Shown here piece by piece: positions 49,216-62,790 of a DNA stretch of 64,000 bases (within the stretch, counting starts at the first letter, position 1; the number at the start of each line of letters is the position of its first letter). The DNA lies in assembly GCF_037392515.1 (NCBI RefSeq), contig NC_090287.1, positions 6,431,501 to 6,495,500 of the forward strand. The letters are read 5' to 3'. The DNA is from Haliotis asinina (Eukaryota; Mollusca; Gastropoda; Lepetellida; Haliotidae). The translations under genes were made by a program, and so were the position numbers. The notes beneath the pieces were generated by a model. It worked only from the letters and a program-made list of their open reading frames with translations. It had not been told where the DNA came from and ran no database searches.

Positions 49216-50094
49216 GATAACTCCTTTTCATGAGGAAATTGTATGATGCTTTACCATTGAATGGTATGCAGTGCTCAGCCATATGTCCTTTTATCCTAAG
49301 AATTTTTTTAACTTTGAATATGGAAAGTGGATTATTTCATTACACATGTATTCTGTTTACATTTGTTTGTTGGTATGGTAATTGTGGATGTTTTCAAGGA
49401 GACGATGGTTTTTGCCATCCACGTATAAACCACATGTGCATGCACCCTGAATGTTCCATGGCCGTTAGTGTACATGAAATTGCATTTGAAATCTTCAAAT
49501 AGCCATCAACTGAAATGACAGGGTTTGGAGGTTGCATTCATTGTTTCTTGTAGATAACAGTGAATCATTGCTTAAAGTACTGTTTGGATTATGATTAGAG
49601 AAACATGTAAGCTTTACACTAACCAGCAGATAACAACATTTTCTTTACATTTCCGACAGTGTGTCAGAAGCAACAGACAAAATACAGTACTAGCCAGACG
49701 TAATTGAAGGAAGCAAACATGTTAGAGCCAGTGTCACTTGTCATCTAAAGAATCATCTCAATAGAGTGATATCCCTGTAAGGAAGGAAATTCTTGCTGCT
49801 ATGGATGTAATTCGATTGGTTGTGATGTCACTTCCTCTGCCTTCCCTGCATTTGATTCGCTGCTAATCTTTAGGAATGAATCACTGTTACTTTGATTGGC
49901 TGTGACACATTCAGGATATCTTTTCAGAGAATAGTGTATTTTCTTCCTGAATATCAAATGCTGGAGTTTTGTAAGCCATTTTGCTTTGTGTCTATCAGAT
50001 TTTGTAAGTTTTACATTCTGTCAGTATTATCCCAGGTGAATCTTTCAGTTCATTGTGATACTTGATGTTGTGTGATTCCCTCCTGTGCCACATG
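49216..50094. other. Non-coding stretch
   Basis: A 90-codon frame (49230-49502) has no recognisable motif. Nothing else seen. Confidence 0.4.
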
Positions 50095-50515
50095 GAGGCC
50101 TCTGTAATTGCAGGAGCTATGTTCTGTTGTTGTATGTACTGTGTTCTGCTACATTACACACTGTTCTGTTTCCCCATGGGCTGTGTCTGTTGTTGTGGGA
50201 TGTGTGTTGTGTTACTGTAGTAGCTGTTGTCAGTTGCTGTAGGAACTATGTTCTGCTACATTACACACTGTTCTGTTTCCCCATGGGCTGTGTCTGTTGT
50301 TGTGTGATGTGTGTTGTGTTACTGTAGTAGCTGTTGTCAGTTGCTGTAGGAACTATGTTCTGCTACATTACACACTGTTCTGTTTCCCCATGGGCTGTGT
50401 CTGTTGTTGTGTGATGTGTGTTGTGTTACTGTAGTAGCTGTTGTCAGTTGCTGTAGGAACTATGTTCTGCTACATTACAGTGTTCTTTTACCCCATGGGC
50501 TGTCTGTCCAAACTG
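50095..50515. repeat. 107-bp minisatellite, about four copies
   Basis: The landmark 'ccccatgggctgtgtctgtt' recurs at 50172, 50279 and 50386 (spacing 107 bp), with a diverged fourth at 50491. Units are built from TGT-rich words ('ctgttgtcagttgctgtagg'). Cys/Leu/Val-rich frames here translate the repeat. Confidence 0.9.
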
Positions 50516-51778
50516 TGTTGTGTTATTGCTGGAACTTGGTTCTGTGTTTACACTGTCTTGTGATGGAAGCTGCCTTGTTGCTGTATGCAGTGTGTTCTGT
50601 TACCATACAGGGTGTATTCTGTTACCAAAACACTGTGTTGTTACTGTACAAAGTGCATTCTGTTACAAACTACAGCTTGACACATATTAGATGAGCCTGT
50701 GCAGTAAACGTGTTTGTGATGAGTAGGCGGGGCAGGGAATGTAGACGCTTGGTTGCTACAGGTGCATGAGGTAGACTGGGGATTGAGCACATGAAATACA
50801 TGCAATACATGTTGTCTGTGGCCGCTTCTGCTTACTAGTAACACGTCTCCAGTAGTATGATATAACAATCACAACATGTTTCGCACGAGGAAATTGAAGT
50901 TTTCAATATTTAGATGGCAACCTGTTTCCCTCGTTTAAAAAGGAATGTTCTGGAGGGCGTTCCCATATATGCAAATTGGGGTCATCTGTCAGATAGTGGC
51001 TCATGTAATGCTTGTCAATCAGTATGTTCTGTTCCTGTGTGCACAGTTCTGTTACTACACAAGGTGTATACAGTTATGGACACGCTGTGTACACACTGTG
51101 TTGTTAAGGTTGTGTCGTTTTCTGTTAGTGATAATTTTTGTACTCTTATTGCACTACCTGTGTTCTGTTATTGTTCATGTAGAAAATGAAGTGTTTTATG
51201 CTTCCTACCAGTAGGGGCAGTCATACACTTTAGATACAGTTATCATATTTGAACATTCCTTTTGGAATATATTATCATACACTTATTCTTTTTATGAAAT
51301 GCCATATGACTGGATACACATTGTTAAGTATCTTTATGTATTTTGCAAATAGCTATTTGTTTATGTATATGATACACAACACTTGCCTGTTTGGCTCATG
51401 GTACACTTGTGCATTATGCCAAGAGAAATTTGGTTTCACATGTGCCTACCTGTCTTTAAGAAACTGAGGCCATGCTTGATTTTGTGAAGGCAGATCCCCT
51501 TTTACTGAGATCTTTTGTCATCAGATCTAAACTATGTTTGTCTGTTTTTCTAGGATGTCTTAATTTACTCGCAACAAATTTTAATTCCTAATTACTCTAA
51601 CACATAACATTACATTTTCAGTAATTATAAACTACACTGAAATGTTCCAATAGTAGACACTAACACTCTAGTGATCACAATTTCTTACTGAGTGTTGCAA
51701 CAGGATACAGATACAATGTATTGGATTTAAACAAGACCTGTTTCTTTATGTGCCTGGCAACCCTTCTGACCTGGTAAA
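50516..51778. other. Non-coding stretch before the duplication
   Basis: It continues the TGTTCTGTTA-like word bias to about 50.66 kb, then ordinary AT-rich DNA. No gene seen. Confidence 0.4.
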
Positions 51779-52704
51779 TATCAGCATATCTTTCATAGTA
51801 GTAATTTGGAAACCTTTGTATACTGGCTTGATTCTTGGGATGCTACCATTTGATGGTTCAGTAACTGAGAGGTCAAAGGCACACAATTTTGCCGTAAACA
51901 AATTGTGTAGTTTCAGTATCCTGGGATATAATGGTTGATGTTTGAAATTCAAGTTTCACTCTGATTGTTTCTTGGTTTTATACACCATCAACAGTGGTGA
52001 AAATTTAAGACCTTTATCACTTCCAAACCATCCACCGACATTAAGCTGCCATGCCTTCATAAAGTGGAAACAATGTTCAAAATGGCTTTTGCCCAAGTCA
52101 CTAACTCATTATTAGATGAAACAATGCTGTCAAGTGAGTCATGATTATAAGGCTGTCCAGAAATGTCAAATGTAAGGATAAATAAAACTTTATAATACCT
52201 TTTTTAAAATAATGATAATATATTTGTTTGGACATGTGGTAACAATAAATGATGTTTTATCATTGATTTGTAAAATCTGGAAGTGTCATTCATGTTTTGT
52301 ATGGTTTAGTACTGACCCTTGGGTCACTGACTTTCTACCACTTGTGCAATCATAGCATATTTGTAATGGCCATGGGCTTCACCAGTTTCATATTCCGATC
52401 TGCAAGCACAAAGACATTAGGAATAAATTCTTTTCACTGAAGTGGATTGTTTTGTTATTTCATGAGATTATTTCAAATGAGTATAGGGACTGAATCACAG
52501 ATCCTATAGAAGTTCAGTTACTCCCCTTAGCTGTTTCAGGATCCAGTGGTCATGGGTTTTAATCCCATACTAATTGTGGTCTTTGTATTGTGGGACAATT
52601 TGTGTGGTAAACATCTTCAGTATGTAACTATTTTACAACAGCTTGTATGTGTGTTGATTACTGCTTAATTTCCGTAGACTAAAAGTCTCTTTTTGGAGAA
52701 GAGA

Positions 52705-52866
52705 AAGAGTGAATGAGTGAGTATGGTCTTACGCTGCTTTTTAACAGTATTCCAGCAATATCACAGCATGGACACCAGGAATGGGCTTCACACGTACCCA
52801 TGTGGGGATTCAAACTTGAACTTCAGCATGACAAGCCACCACTTAAACCACAAGGCCACCCCACCT
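52705..52866 (-). repeat. tRNA-derived SINE (in duplication copy 1)
   Basis: The plus strand shows the tail 'gagtgaatgagtgagtatgg', the body 'acagtattccagcaatatca' and a decayed tRNA-like head near 52800-52866 ('gtggggattcaaac', 'cacttaaaccacaaggccac'). Confidence 0.8.
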
Positions 52867-52930
52867 CCCCAAAGTGGAAATTGGCAATAATTCTATAAAT
52901 GTATCTGGATGGATTCAATGTAGTGTATGT

Positions 52931-53564
52931 AAAGACTACATAAATATATGTACACTTCTGAACTGAATAAAAATATGTGAAAAAAATATTTTTGTAAAGC
53001 ATATCATGAGTTTTTTGTAGGGAGGGGGTGAAATATGGGGCTCCGCAATGCCTTTAAAGTTATTTGACTGGAGAAGATCCAGGTTAGAATTGGTCTTAGC
53101 AACCCATGCTTGTCATAAAAGGTCACTAATAGGACTGGGTGGTCAAGCTTGTACTTAGTTGACACGTCATCGTATCCCTATTTCATAGATGAATGCTCCT
53201 GCTGTTGATCACTGGATTGTCTTGTTCAGATTCAATTATTTACAGACTGCTGCCATATAGCTGGAGCATTGCAACATTAAACAACCAAACCAAACCAAAT
53301 CTAAGTCTTTCAATGCAGTTATCAAGGCTCCTGATGAGATCTGTGTAAAATACATGTGGGTAAGATAGATGAACTCATAAAAAGTCAAATCAATGAGTGA
53401 AAAAAACTTTCTTAGTCAGATTTTGTTTACATGCATGAACCAAACCTGTCAAAATATTGTTACATTGCTATTCATCTGAACTTAAGATCTCAACTAGTGT
53501 TCATGGAGGTAAAGATTGGTGATTTCTTGGGGGGGGAATCATCACTGTTAAAAAATATTGATCT
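52931..53564. repeat. 634-bp block missing from duplication copy 2
   Basis: In copy 2 'gtagtgtatgt' runs straight into 'ctatcatgtt', which here are separated by 634 bp. The block contains a dispersed short repeat (53078-53285) but is much longer than it and shows no target duplication. A deletion from copy 2 is therefore likelier than an insertion here. Confidence 0.85.
53078..53285 (+). repeat. Dispersed short repeat
   Basis: Landmarks 'cagcaacccatgcttgtcat'-like, 'gatcactggattgtc' and 'gctgccatatagctgg' are in family order. Confidence 0.8.
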
Positions 53565-55466
53565 CTATCATGTTTATTATAACTGATACGGGCCAGAAAG
53601 TTTTAGGGATATTGATGATGTGATGGCCCTAAACCAGCATAAGAAAAAAAAATTTAATGTGTAACAGGTCAATGCATACTGTCATTTATTTCCTATTGTC
53701 TGCAGTAAGAATGGCTTAACAAAAGAAACTCCTCATGCGTATTCATAAAGGAAAAATGTTTCAGTCATCAAGGAAAAGTTAGTGTCTGTCACCTGTAAAA
53801 TACTCCTCCTTTGATTTCCTTTTGTTATTTTCCTCCTCAGTTTTAATTTGGAGGAGTCAAAATATATACCACGCAGCAAACCACGCGCTTACTATACCAC
53901 GCAGCAAACTATCACAACTACCAAAGCTCGGGTGAAACTGCCTCAAACCATTGCTTGTTTCATCTTCTGAATGTCTAAAACTGGGCATGATAACAAGTAT
54001 CATCTTTCACGCTCTTACAGTGAACAAGCTTCCACTTCCCGCTTTGCATAAAAATATGCAATTCAAACAAAATAAGACAAAACAAGATTACAAAACGAAT
54101 ATTTTCTTTTGATGGTATGTATGATATTCAACTGTGTCAAACATGTGAAAAGAAAACTGTAAATGTTTCTCCTGTAAAAAGATTTGACATATAAGTAGTT
54201 TTAACTATCACCGTGACACATAAAACTGTTAAAAAATACCCTACACATTATGCAACTGTAGACAACAGCAGTGGACAGGTAAGTATTACCTAAAGTCACT
54301 TTTGATCACACATGGCAACCAAATTCCTTTAACATGCATTCAGCAATGTCGAAGCTGACATTCGTCCTGTCAGTCAAAAGACATCACATGAAATATTTTC
54401 ACAACAAAAATAACAATAGAAATCTACAATTTCATGATACTGCTATGAAAGTCATGCCAATGTTTTAAGGTAAACATCATGAAACAATTTCTTGTTTTAT
54501 GGATATACTGGTCATATTTTGTTATAAAGAAGAAAAAAACATTCTCTGTGCCAAAAATAAAATCCTAATGCTGTTATTAACCAAAATGTAACCTTACAAG
54601 AAAATTATTTTTAGATCATATTTTTCCCCATATACACTTCAAAATTGGTAAATGTAAAATACTTATAGTATTTGAAAAAAATATTACTTTCACTGTTGAT
54701 TTTATTTTTAGGTTTCTTCTTTCCAACCTCAAGGTTTTCTAAGGACAAAAATCCATAAAACAAGAAATAACATTGGTCTTGTCTAATAGTGAAGGTCAAG
54801 AAGACATATGTAAAGCACATTCAGTTTTCTTAAAATATTCAGGGTGGGGAGAATTTCTGAAAAGGAAACAAATCCATTGAAACGTACATCTCCCTGTGCA
54901 GAAAATACACAGAATAACATGCATTTATCTCACTTATCTCCTGATTTCATTGTAAGAGATTTATTTCTAATACTTCTAAGTAAGGTAACAATGTGCTGAA
55001 CAGGCACACTGCAAACAATAAATTTCATACCCCAAAACAAGTCCACACACACAGATAAACACACAAAGGGAAGGTGGACATATGTATGAATGTATGTACA
55101 ATCTAGACTTGAGTAAGTTTCATGTAGCAATAAACATCACAGAAACCAGGCATGTTGATATTATCCCCCCAAAATGAATAGAATATTGATAAATAAGTAC
55201 TTATTTATAGCAATACTATAACAAAAGTTCACTACATAACTCTCACATACAACATATAATTTTGTGATACAATTTTTTTTTTAAAAAACCAAACCTACAC
55301 ACCTATGAGTATTTCCTAATATGTGCGAGTTTCTGCCATTTTTCACCCAGCAGTGAGTATGTATCCATTGGATGAAGGCAAGTTGGATGGAAATCATCAC
55401 ATATCAACCCTCAGCATGAGACATATCACATGTCACTGTTGAATATTACACTATTTTCTGAATAAA

Positions 55467-58400
55467 TATCAGCATATCTTTCATAGTAGTAATTTGGAAA
55501 CCTTTGTATACTGGCTTGATTCTTGGGATGCTACCATTTGATGGTTCAGTAACTGAGAGGTCAAAGGCACACAATTTTGCCGTAAACAAATTGTGTAGTT
55601 TCAGTATCCTGGGATATAATGGTTGATGTTTGAAATTCAAGTTTCACTCTGATTGTTTCTTGGTTTTATACACCATCAACAGTGGTGAAAATTTAAGACC
55701 TTTATCACTTCCAAACCATCCACCGACATTAAGCTGCCATGCCTTCATAAAGTGGAAACAATGTTCAAAATGGCTTTTGCCCAAGTCACTAACTCATTAT
55801 TAGATGAAACAATGCTGTCAAGTGAGTCATGATTATAAGGCTGTCCAGAAATGTCAAATGTAAGGATAAATAAAACTTTATAATACCTTTTTTAAAATAA
55901 TGATAATATATTTGTTTGGACATGTGGTAACAATAAATGATGTTTTATCATTGATTTGTAAAATCTGGAAGTGTCATTCATGTTTTGTATGGTTTAGTAC
56001 TGACCCTTGGGTCACTGACTTTCTACCACTTGTGCAATCATAGCATATTTGTAATGGCCATGGGCTTCACCAGTTTCATATTCCGATCTGCAAGCACAAA
56101 GACATTAGGAATAAATTCTTTTCACTGAAGTGGATTGTTTTGTTATTTCATGAGATTATTTCAAATGAGTATAGGGACTGAATCACAGATCCTATAGAAG
56201 TTCAGTTACTCCCCTTAGCTGTTTCAGGATCCAGTGGTCATGGGTTTTAATCCCATACTAATTGTGGTCTTTGTATTGTGGGACAATTTGTGTGGTAAAC
56301 ATCTTCAGTATGTAACTATTTTACAACAGCTTGTATGTGTGTTGATTACTGCTTAATTTCCGTAGACTAAAAGTCTCTTTTTGGAGAAGAGAAAGAGTGA
56401 ATGAGTGAGTATGGTCTTACGCTGCTTTTTAACAGTATTCCAGCAATATCACAGCATGGACACCAGGAATGGGCTTCACACGTACCCATGTGGGGATTCA
56501 AACTTGAACTTCAGCATGACAAGCCACCACTTAAACCACAAGGCCACCCCACCTCCCCAAAGTGGAAATTGGCAATAATTCTATAAATGTATCTGGATGG
56601 ATTCAATGTAGTGTATGTCTATCATGTTTATTATAACTGATACGGGCCAGAAAGTTTTAGGGATATTGATGATGTGATGGCCCTAAACCAGCATAAGAAA
56701 AAAAAATTTAATGTGTAACAGGTCAATGCATACTGTCATTTATTTCCTATTGTCTGCAGTAAGAATGGCTTAACAAAAGAAACTCCTCATGCGTATTCAT
56801 AAAGGAAAAATGTTTCAGTCATCAAGGAAAAGTTAGTGTCTGTCACCTGTAAAATACTCCTCCTTTGATTTCCTTTTGTTATTTTCCTCCTCAGTTTTAA
56901 TTTGGAGGAGTCAAAATATATACCACGCAGCAAACCACGCGCTTACTATACCACGCAGCAAACTATCACAACTACCAAAGCTCGGGTGAAACTGCCTCAA
57001 ACCATTGCTTGTTTCATCTTCTGAATGTCTAAAACTGGGCATGATAACAAGTATCATCTTTCACGCTCTTACAGTGAACAAGCTTCCACTTCCCGCTTTG
57101 CATAAAAATATGCAATTCAAACAAAATAAGACAAAACAAGATTACAAAACGAATATTTTCTTTTGATGGTATGTATGATATTCAACTGTGTCAAACATGT
57201 GAAAAGAAAACTGTAAATGTTTCTCCTGTAAAAAGATTTGACATATAAGTAGTTTTAACTATCACCGTGACACATAAAACTGTTAAAAAATACCCTACAC
57301 ATTATGCAACTGTAGACAACAGCAGTGGACAGGTAAGTATTACCTAAAGTCACTTTTGATCACACATGGCAACCAAATTCCTTTAACATGCATTCAGCAA
57401 TGTCGAAGCTGACATTCGTCCTGTCAGTCAAAAGACATCACATGAAATATTTTCACAACAAAAATAACAATAGAAATCTACAATTTCATGATACTGCTAT
57501 GAAAGTCATGCCAATGTTTTAAGGTAAACATCATGAAACAATTTCTTGTTTTATGGATATACTGGTCATATTTTGTTATAAAGAAGAAAAAAACATTCTC
57601 TGTGCCAAAAATAAAATCCTAATGCTGTTATTAACCAAAATGTAACCTTACAAGAAAATTATTTTTAGATCATATTTTTCCCCATATACACTTCAAAATT
57701 GGTAAATGTAAAATACTTATAGTATTTGAAAAAAATATTACTTTCACTGTTGATTTTATTTTTAGGTTTCTTCTTTCCAACCTCAAGGTTTTCTAAGGAC
57801 AAAAATCCATAAAACAAGAAATAACATTGGTCTTGTCTAATAGTGAAGGTCAAGAAGACATATGTAAAGCACATTCAGTTTTCTTAAAATATTCAGGGTG
57901 GGGAGAATTTCTGAAAAGGAAACAAATCCATTGAAACGTACATCTCCCTGTGCAGAAAATACACAGAATAACATGCATTTATCTCACTTATCTCCTGATT
58001 TCATTGTAAGAGATTTATTTCTAATACTTCTAAGTAAGGTAACAATGTGCTGAACAGGCACACTGCAAACAATAAATTTCATACCCCAAAACAAGTCCAC
58101 ACACACAGATAAACACACAAAGGGAAGGTGGACATATGTATGAATGTATGTACAATCTAGACTTGAGTAAGTTTCATGTAGCAATAAACATCACAGAAAC
58201 CAGGCATGTTGATATTATCCCCCCAAAATGAATAGAATATTGATAAATAAGTACTTATTTATAGCAATACTATAACAAAAGTTCACTACATAACTCTCAC
58301 ATACAACATATAATTTTGTGATACAATTTTTTTTTTAAAAAACCAAACCTACACACCTATGAGTATTTCCTAATATGTGCGAGTTTCTGCCATTTTTCAC

Positions 58401-58520
58401 CCAGCAGTGAGTATGTATCCATTGGATGAAGGCAAGTTGGATGGAAATCATCACATATCAACCCTCAGCATGAGACATATCACATGTCACTGTTGAATAT
58501 TACACTATTTTCTGAATAAA
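55467..58520. repeat. Tandem segmental duplication, copy 2 (3054 bp)
   Basis: A direct repeat of 51779-55466 lacking the 634-bp block. Its near-perfect identity suggests a very recent event or two haplotypes placed in tandem by the assembler. Confidence 0.93.
56393..56554 (-). repeat. tRNA-derived SINE (in duplication copy 2)
   Basis: Identical by eye to the copy at 52705-52866 because it was duplicated with the segment. Confidence 0.8.
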
Positions 58521-61295
58521 CTTCATTTTTTCCTGTTGCTTAGTAACCTGGCATTCATGACATTACAGAATAAGGCATCATGACATGAGATGGGTCACGC
58601 ACACGGAGAAAGGTTCCATGTGTTATTGCACAAGTTTTGATGTAAAAATGCAGCATAATGTATTTGTTTACTATAGTTTATGTAAAATGTCCACAAATGT
58701 TGATGTGCATTCAGTTATATCATGATGTGACAAGATCAAAGATGCTTTCGTAGACATTTGGCCACAGCACCAGTTGAAACACTTCGGCACAACTGCTAAA
58801 GGAAATGAAAATCAACATGGCTTCAAAACCTCCAAGGACACTTTCTGAGAAAAGACAACACAGAAAGTACATTTAAAGTGGATCAATAAGTACACATATA
58901 TACTGTAAAAACATACTTAAATAAAACATACATGAACAATTGTTCCAAGGAAAATCAGAAGTTACATTTTTTTTGTATAAAACTATACACTTCAGACTAT
59001 ACATGATAAAACATGCATTACTTGATGAAATAATATCATATTACATCAAATTCAGGCTATGAAGTCATAATATAGCTTACATATTTCATGACATGCACCA
59101 AATATGAGGACAGTTTGTTTAATTAGAAGAATTCCATCCTTGAGGACAGTTCTGCATCCTTCACCAAATATATACTAAAAGAAAACCTATCTGAAGTTAA
59201 GCAAAAGTGTAATAAACTTATTTTACTTGATACTTTAGACATCAACCCTTTCAAGAAAACCAAGAGCTAAAGAAATCTCGCATATATTATGTGAAAATTT
59301 AAATGGTTAAAAACCATGTCAACATGGCTTCCACAATGCCTATGCTAACAACAGTCAGAATGTTGTGAAGAGTTTAAAGTAGTTAACATGCAAACTGTAT
59401 TCTTATTTAGTGCTGAACAGGGTTACAATGGTAGTCCCCATTTAAACAGCACACAGTATGCCAAAATTTTGAAACAATATTTTTAAGGTGGGATCTATAA
59501 AGGCCATCAAATAGACACACATCTGAATAAACTGGGCACAGAAACCTGAATAAATGACAAATATTGCATGACAATGGCATGTATCCTTAAATGAAATTCT
59601 GGGTCCTAGTTATGAACATGATCAACACATCAGTATATACTTTCATATAAGACAGCCAATGTAATCTTATGCTGTTTTTAGCAATATTGGAGCAGGGTAC
59701 ACCAGAAATGGGCTTCACACATTGTATCCATATGGGGATCTGAACCCAGGACTTCGTCATGATGATCGAACAGCTTGAGCACTAAGCTAACGCACACCCC
59801 AAATTCGATATGAGGAGTGTTTGACATCAACAGCTTCTTAGATAGATGCTACAGATACGTTAAAATGTAAATTGAAACTGACATATACATTGATGATGAA
59901 CAATGTGTGGCATCTACCACAGGTTCTGGAATGTTCCCCATCAAATAACAATATAACCATTGGAACTAAGCATGACTGTACTACAGATGAATTTATGGAA
60001 AACCTTACGAAATTTGAAGAGATATTTGAAACCTGAAACTATGGCACCACATTTAATCTTTAGAATATTTTCACATTGATCACCCAGACCTCAAGCACTA
60101 CAGGAGACCAGTGCCATATTTATGAATCACCACTCCTGAATAGAAAAAGAGTATACATGTATTTCCATTATGATGCTTCTGACATAGATCTGACACTGAT
60201 GGTGTTTGATCATGTATGCTCATTGTGATGTTCAACACTTGATAAGGATACTGACTTATTTCATACGGCCACTTTTGCAACAGACTGAAATTTATTCCCC
60301 AAAGTGGGCTTTCATAGCAGAGATGGCAGCAATGCCATTGCATCACAATGCTTTGTAGATCATTGTGAAGTTATTGGTGACCATGACAGTGAAAAACTAT
60401 TCTCATGACAACAGGTATTGTATATTCAGTCCCCAAATAGACACCCATAATATCCCCATAAAAAAAGTCAGCATTGCTTTATATAAGATTGAGTAGCATG
60501 TGATAAGAATTGAGTAGCATACGTGGTGATGGTATAACCCATTCAAGTTTTTGTTAGGCAGTGTGGGTCAATAACTGAATTAATATCAAATATTATTGCA
60601 ATCCCTTGAGTTTACAGAAATATGGCTCAAAATATATTGGTCAAAAGTTGTAAATGTTCCTTTCAAAAGCTGACTATTTAATAGCACAATTCAACCCCAT
60701 TTAACGTTTCCATTGGTGTGTTGCACATTGTTATTTTAAGCTGAATGTTCTCCCTCATGTGAACATATATGAGGCCCTGGACATGGGGAGTACGATATCA
60801 TACGAATAATGTACGAATAATGTGAACACAACAGTCCCATGTCTCATCATGTATGTCTCAATACAAATTTGAGAGATTTCATCCTCTTCTGACCTTGGAC
60901 AAACCTGTTGTAGATCACTGAACACAAAGTCAATCGTGTACAAAGTTTATCGTTACCTACAAAATGCTGAATCCATTTGACATTTTCCCATAAACCACAG
61001 TGAAATTAATTTGTTCTTGTCTGTTAATTTTGAAAAAGAAGCTGGCTCCTTTCCTGGCTTCCAAAGTTGGGCTTCCGTCTGATTCTAAAATGAAACAGAT
61101 TATGTCTATTATACACCCCATAATATTTATCATTGATATACATGGTTCACAGTCACATTCTTACGGTACCTTTAGTTCTATTTGAAACTGGCCATTGAAA
61201 TTAAATTTCAATCAGGATGTGACCTCACCTGACCTCCATAGGGATTGGACCTAGCCTCAATAACATGTGAAACGTGACCCCTCTGTGACCTCATG
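58521..61295. other. AT-rich non-coding stretch downstream of the TTLL exons
   Basis: The last exon or 3' UTR of the minus-strand TTLL gene may lie here, but I could not identify it. One SINE copy (59.66 kb) is present. Confidence 0.4.
59658..59800 (-). repeat. tRNA-derived SINE copy
   Basis: Body 'gcaatattggagcagggtac', then 'gatctgaacccaggacttcg' (B-box region) and 'cttgagcactaagctaacgc' (A-box region), as in the other copies. Confidence 0.75.
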
Positions 61296-61322
61296 TTAAT
61301 AGGGAGGAAAAGTTATGTGCAC

Positions 61323-61495
61323 GAGGCTGGACCAGACAAACCAGTGATTAACACTGCATTCACATTCCAGCGACATGTCAGCAGCCTGAACAAGGCTGGA
61401 CCAGACAATCCAGTGATTAAGATTGCATTCACATTCCAGCAACATGACAGCAGCCTGCACAAGGCTGGGCCAGACAATAAACTGCCATGGATTGC
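61323..61495. repeat. 69-bp tandem repeat, about 2.5 copies
   Basis: 'aggctggaccagacaawcca' plus 'gtgattaa...cattccagcracatg' repeats with a 69-bp period. The core 'ctggaccagacaatccagtg' is the reverse complement of the dispersed repeat's 'cactggattgtctggtccag', so the array seems to have grown from a piece of that family. Confidence 0.85.
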
Positions 61496-61574
61496 GCATT
61501 CAATCACAACCATAGCATAATGCTGTAAACCAGTCTTCAAGAAACATTTTTATCACACACAAAACTTGACTTAC

Positions 61575-62374
61575 CATTGGCTCAGGAAAGAGTCGTCTAC
61601 AGCTGCCCCGACGCACATGTTCCAGGTAGGCCAGCTTCAGCTGCAGGTGCCACTCTGTTGTCAGGCACTCACTGCACAGCTTACACTCCTGTAGATTTGA
61701 CAGATAAAGTACAAATGAAAAAACAGGTCTTCAAAAAAAATTTATGTATATCAGCTGAGGAAATGAACAGTCATGCATATCTCTCAGAACTTTAACGCAG
61801 GGGTACAAAGCAAAACCTGACTTCCATTGTAACATGCATGTGTCACATGATACCTTTGTTCGGGAAGTCTTTCAACAGCATTTGATGGTGACCTTTAAAG
61901 TAAGGGCTATTTACCAGGTTGTTGCAGTGGTTATGACAACGGCTACTGCTACACACATCAGGGAAGACAGAGATGTCCTTATCTGACACCTGCATCGCCA
62001 ACTCATCATCGGAGCTGAAACATACAATTCAATCAGTTTGTAGTTTGCACCATGGTCGGACATTTTCAAATTGTTTCTATTTCTGTCTGATCATTTCAAC
62101 CTAACCATCATGTATACTCCCAGAGAAGTGAAAGGACACCTTCACTGTGTAATTTTATTATTGCAAATTTGTCACGACGGTTGTATATAATGCTTGCATA
62201 TTGCATTTTTTCACATTTTGCACTGTGAGACTGTTACCATGGTTACCTGGAATAGAAGTTGTTGGCTGTGGGGTGGATGAGTCCCACAAGACCCAGGAGG
62301 TTGAATATGACATGTTCATACAGACGCTTGTTCTGTGCGAAGTGGAGCGAAGACAGGTTCGGAGACATGTTGGC
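61575..62374 (-). CDS. Tubulin tyrosine ligase-like protein (TTLL-15-like), partial
   Basis: Three minus-strand exons, 62247-62374, 61915-62014 and 61575-61688, have good GT-AG borders and matching phases (0, 2, 0). The first reads ANMSPNLSS, then 'FAQNKRLYEHVIFNLLGLVG', the end of the ATP-grasp ligase domain ('EVN/EANxSPxLS' motif binding metal/ATP). The second is 'SSDDELAMQVSDKDISVFPD' followed by Cys/His-rich 'CSSSRCHNHCNN'. The third is Cys-rich 'ECKLCSECLTTEWHLQLKLA' and 'YLEHVRRGSCRRLFPEP'. TTLL enzymes add Glu, Gly or Tyr to tubulin tails. EANMSPNLSS plus the Cys-rich tail recalls the invertebrate TTLL-15 group (from memory). Upstream exons lie beyond the window and the terminal exon was not found. 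The exons look intact. Confidence 0.8.
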
Positions 62375-62439
62375 CTGGAAATAGTTCATGTCAGTTTTAC
62401 TTTAAAAGTAAAACCATATTTGTTCTAAAAATTGGCCTG

Positions 62440-62790
62440 AGGCACTTAGAAAAATGTAATTTTCCAAATATAATTAATATTTTATACTTATCCTGACTCA
62501 TGCTTAATTGCTTTCTCTCCTCTTCCTGGCGAAGGTAGTGGAACACCTGAAATCCCTTGAAGTTCCCTTCTAAAAGAAGTGGACGTAAAATCACACGGAC
62601 CCAAGTATTACCTCCCTTTTCCCTCCACATGGTCGGCTGACTGCCATGATACTTCACTCTCGCTTGTAATCACCCGACATGAGAATGCGAGAATTCAGCG
62701 TGTCTGTGAGTCAGGATAAGTATAAAATATCAATTTTATTTAGAAAATTACATATTTTTCCTTATCCTGACTCATGCTTAATTGCTTACA
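62440..62790. repeat. Inverted/direct repeat cluster upstream of the TTLL exons
   Basis: A segment from about 62450 ('aatgtaattttccaaatata' ... 'acttatcctgactca') is mirrored at about 62708-62762 ('gagtcaggataagtataaaa' ... 'aaaattacatatttttcc'). 'cttatcctgactcatgctta' (plus attgctt) is repeated directly at 62489 and 62762. These may be terminal repeats linked to the retroelement remnant next to it (inference) or an independent small element. Confidence 0.55.

Larger units (their letters stand above)
51779..55466. repeat. Tandem segmental duplication, copy 1 (3688 bp)
   Basis: Matches copy 2 base for base wherever I compared them, apart from one block (52931-53564, 634 bp) present only here. 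Both junctions carry TAAA (51775-51778, 55463-55466, 58517-58520). No gene lies in it; short minus frames are chance. It includes one tRNA-derived SINE and one dispersed repeat. Confidence 0.93.

Noticed and set aside
50085-50694. Cys/Leu-rich frames
   Set aside because: Translations of the 107-bp minisatellite.
51746-58184. Identical small frames occurring twice about 3.1-3.8 kb apart
   Set aside because: The repetition reflects the segmental duplication, not conservation; none resembles a protein family.
58700-58860. Candidate terminal exon of the TTLL gene on the minus strand
   Set aside because: A tttcctttag acceptor is present, but the following peptide has no recognisable TTLL tail motif.
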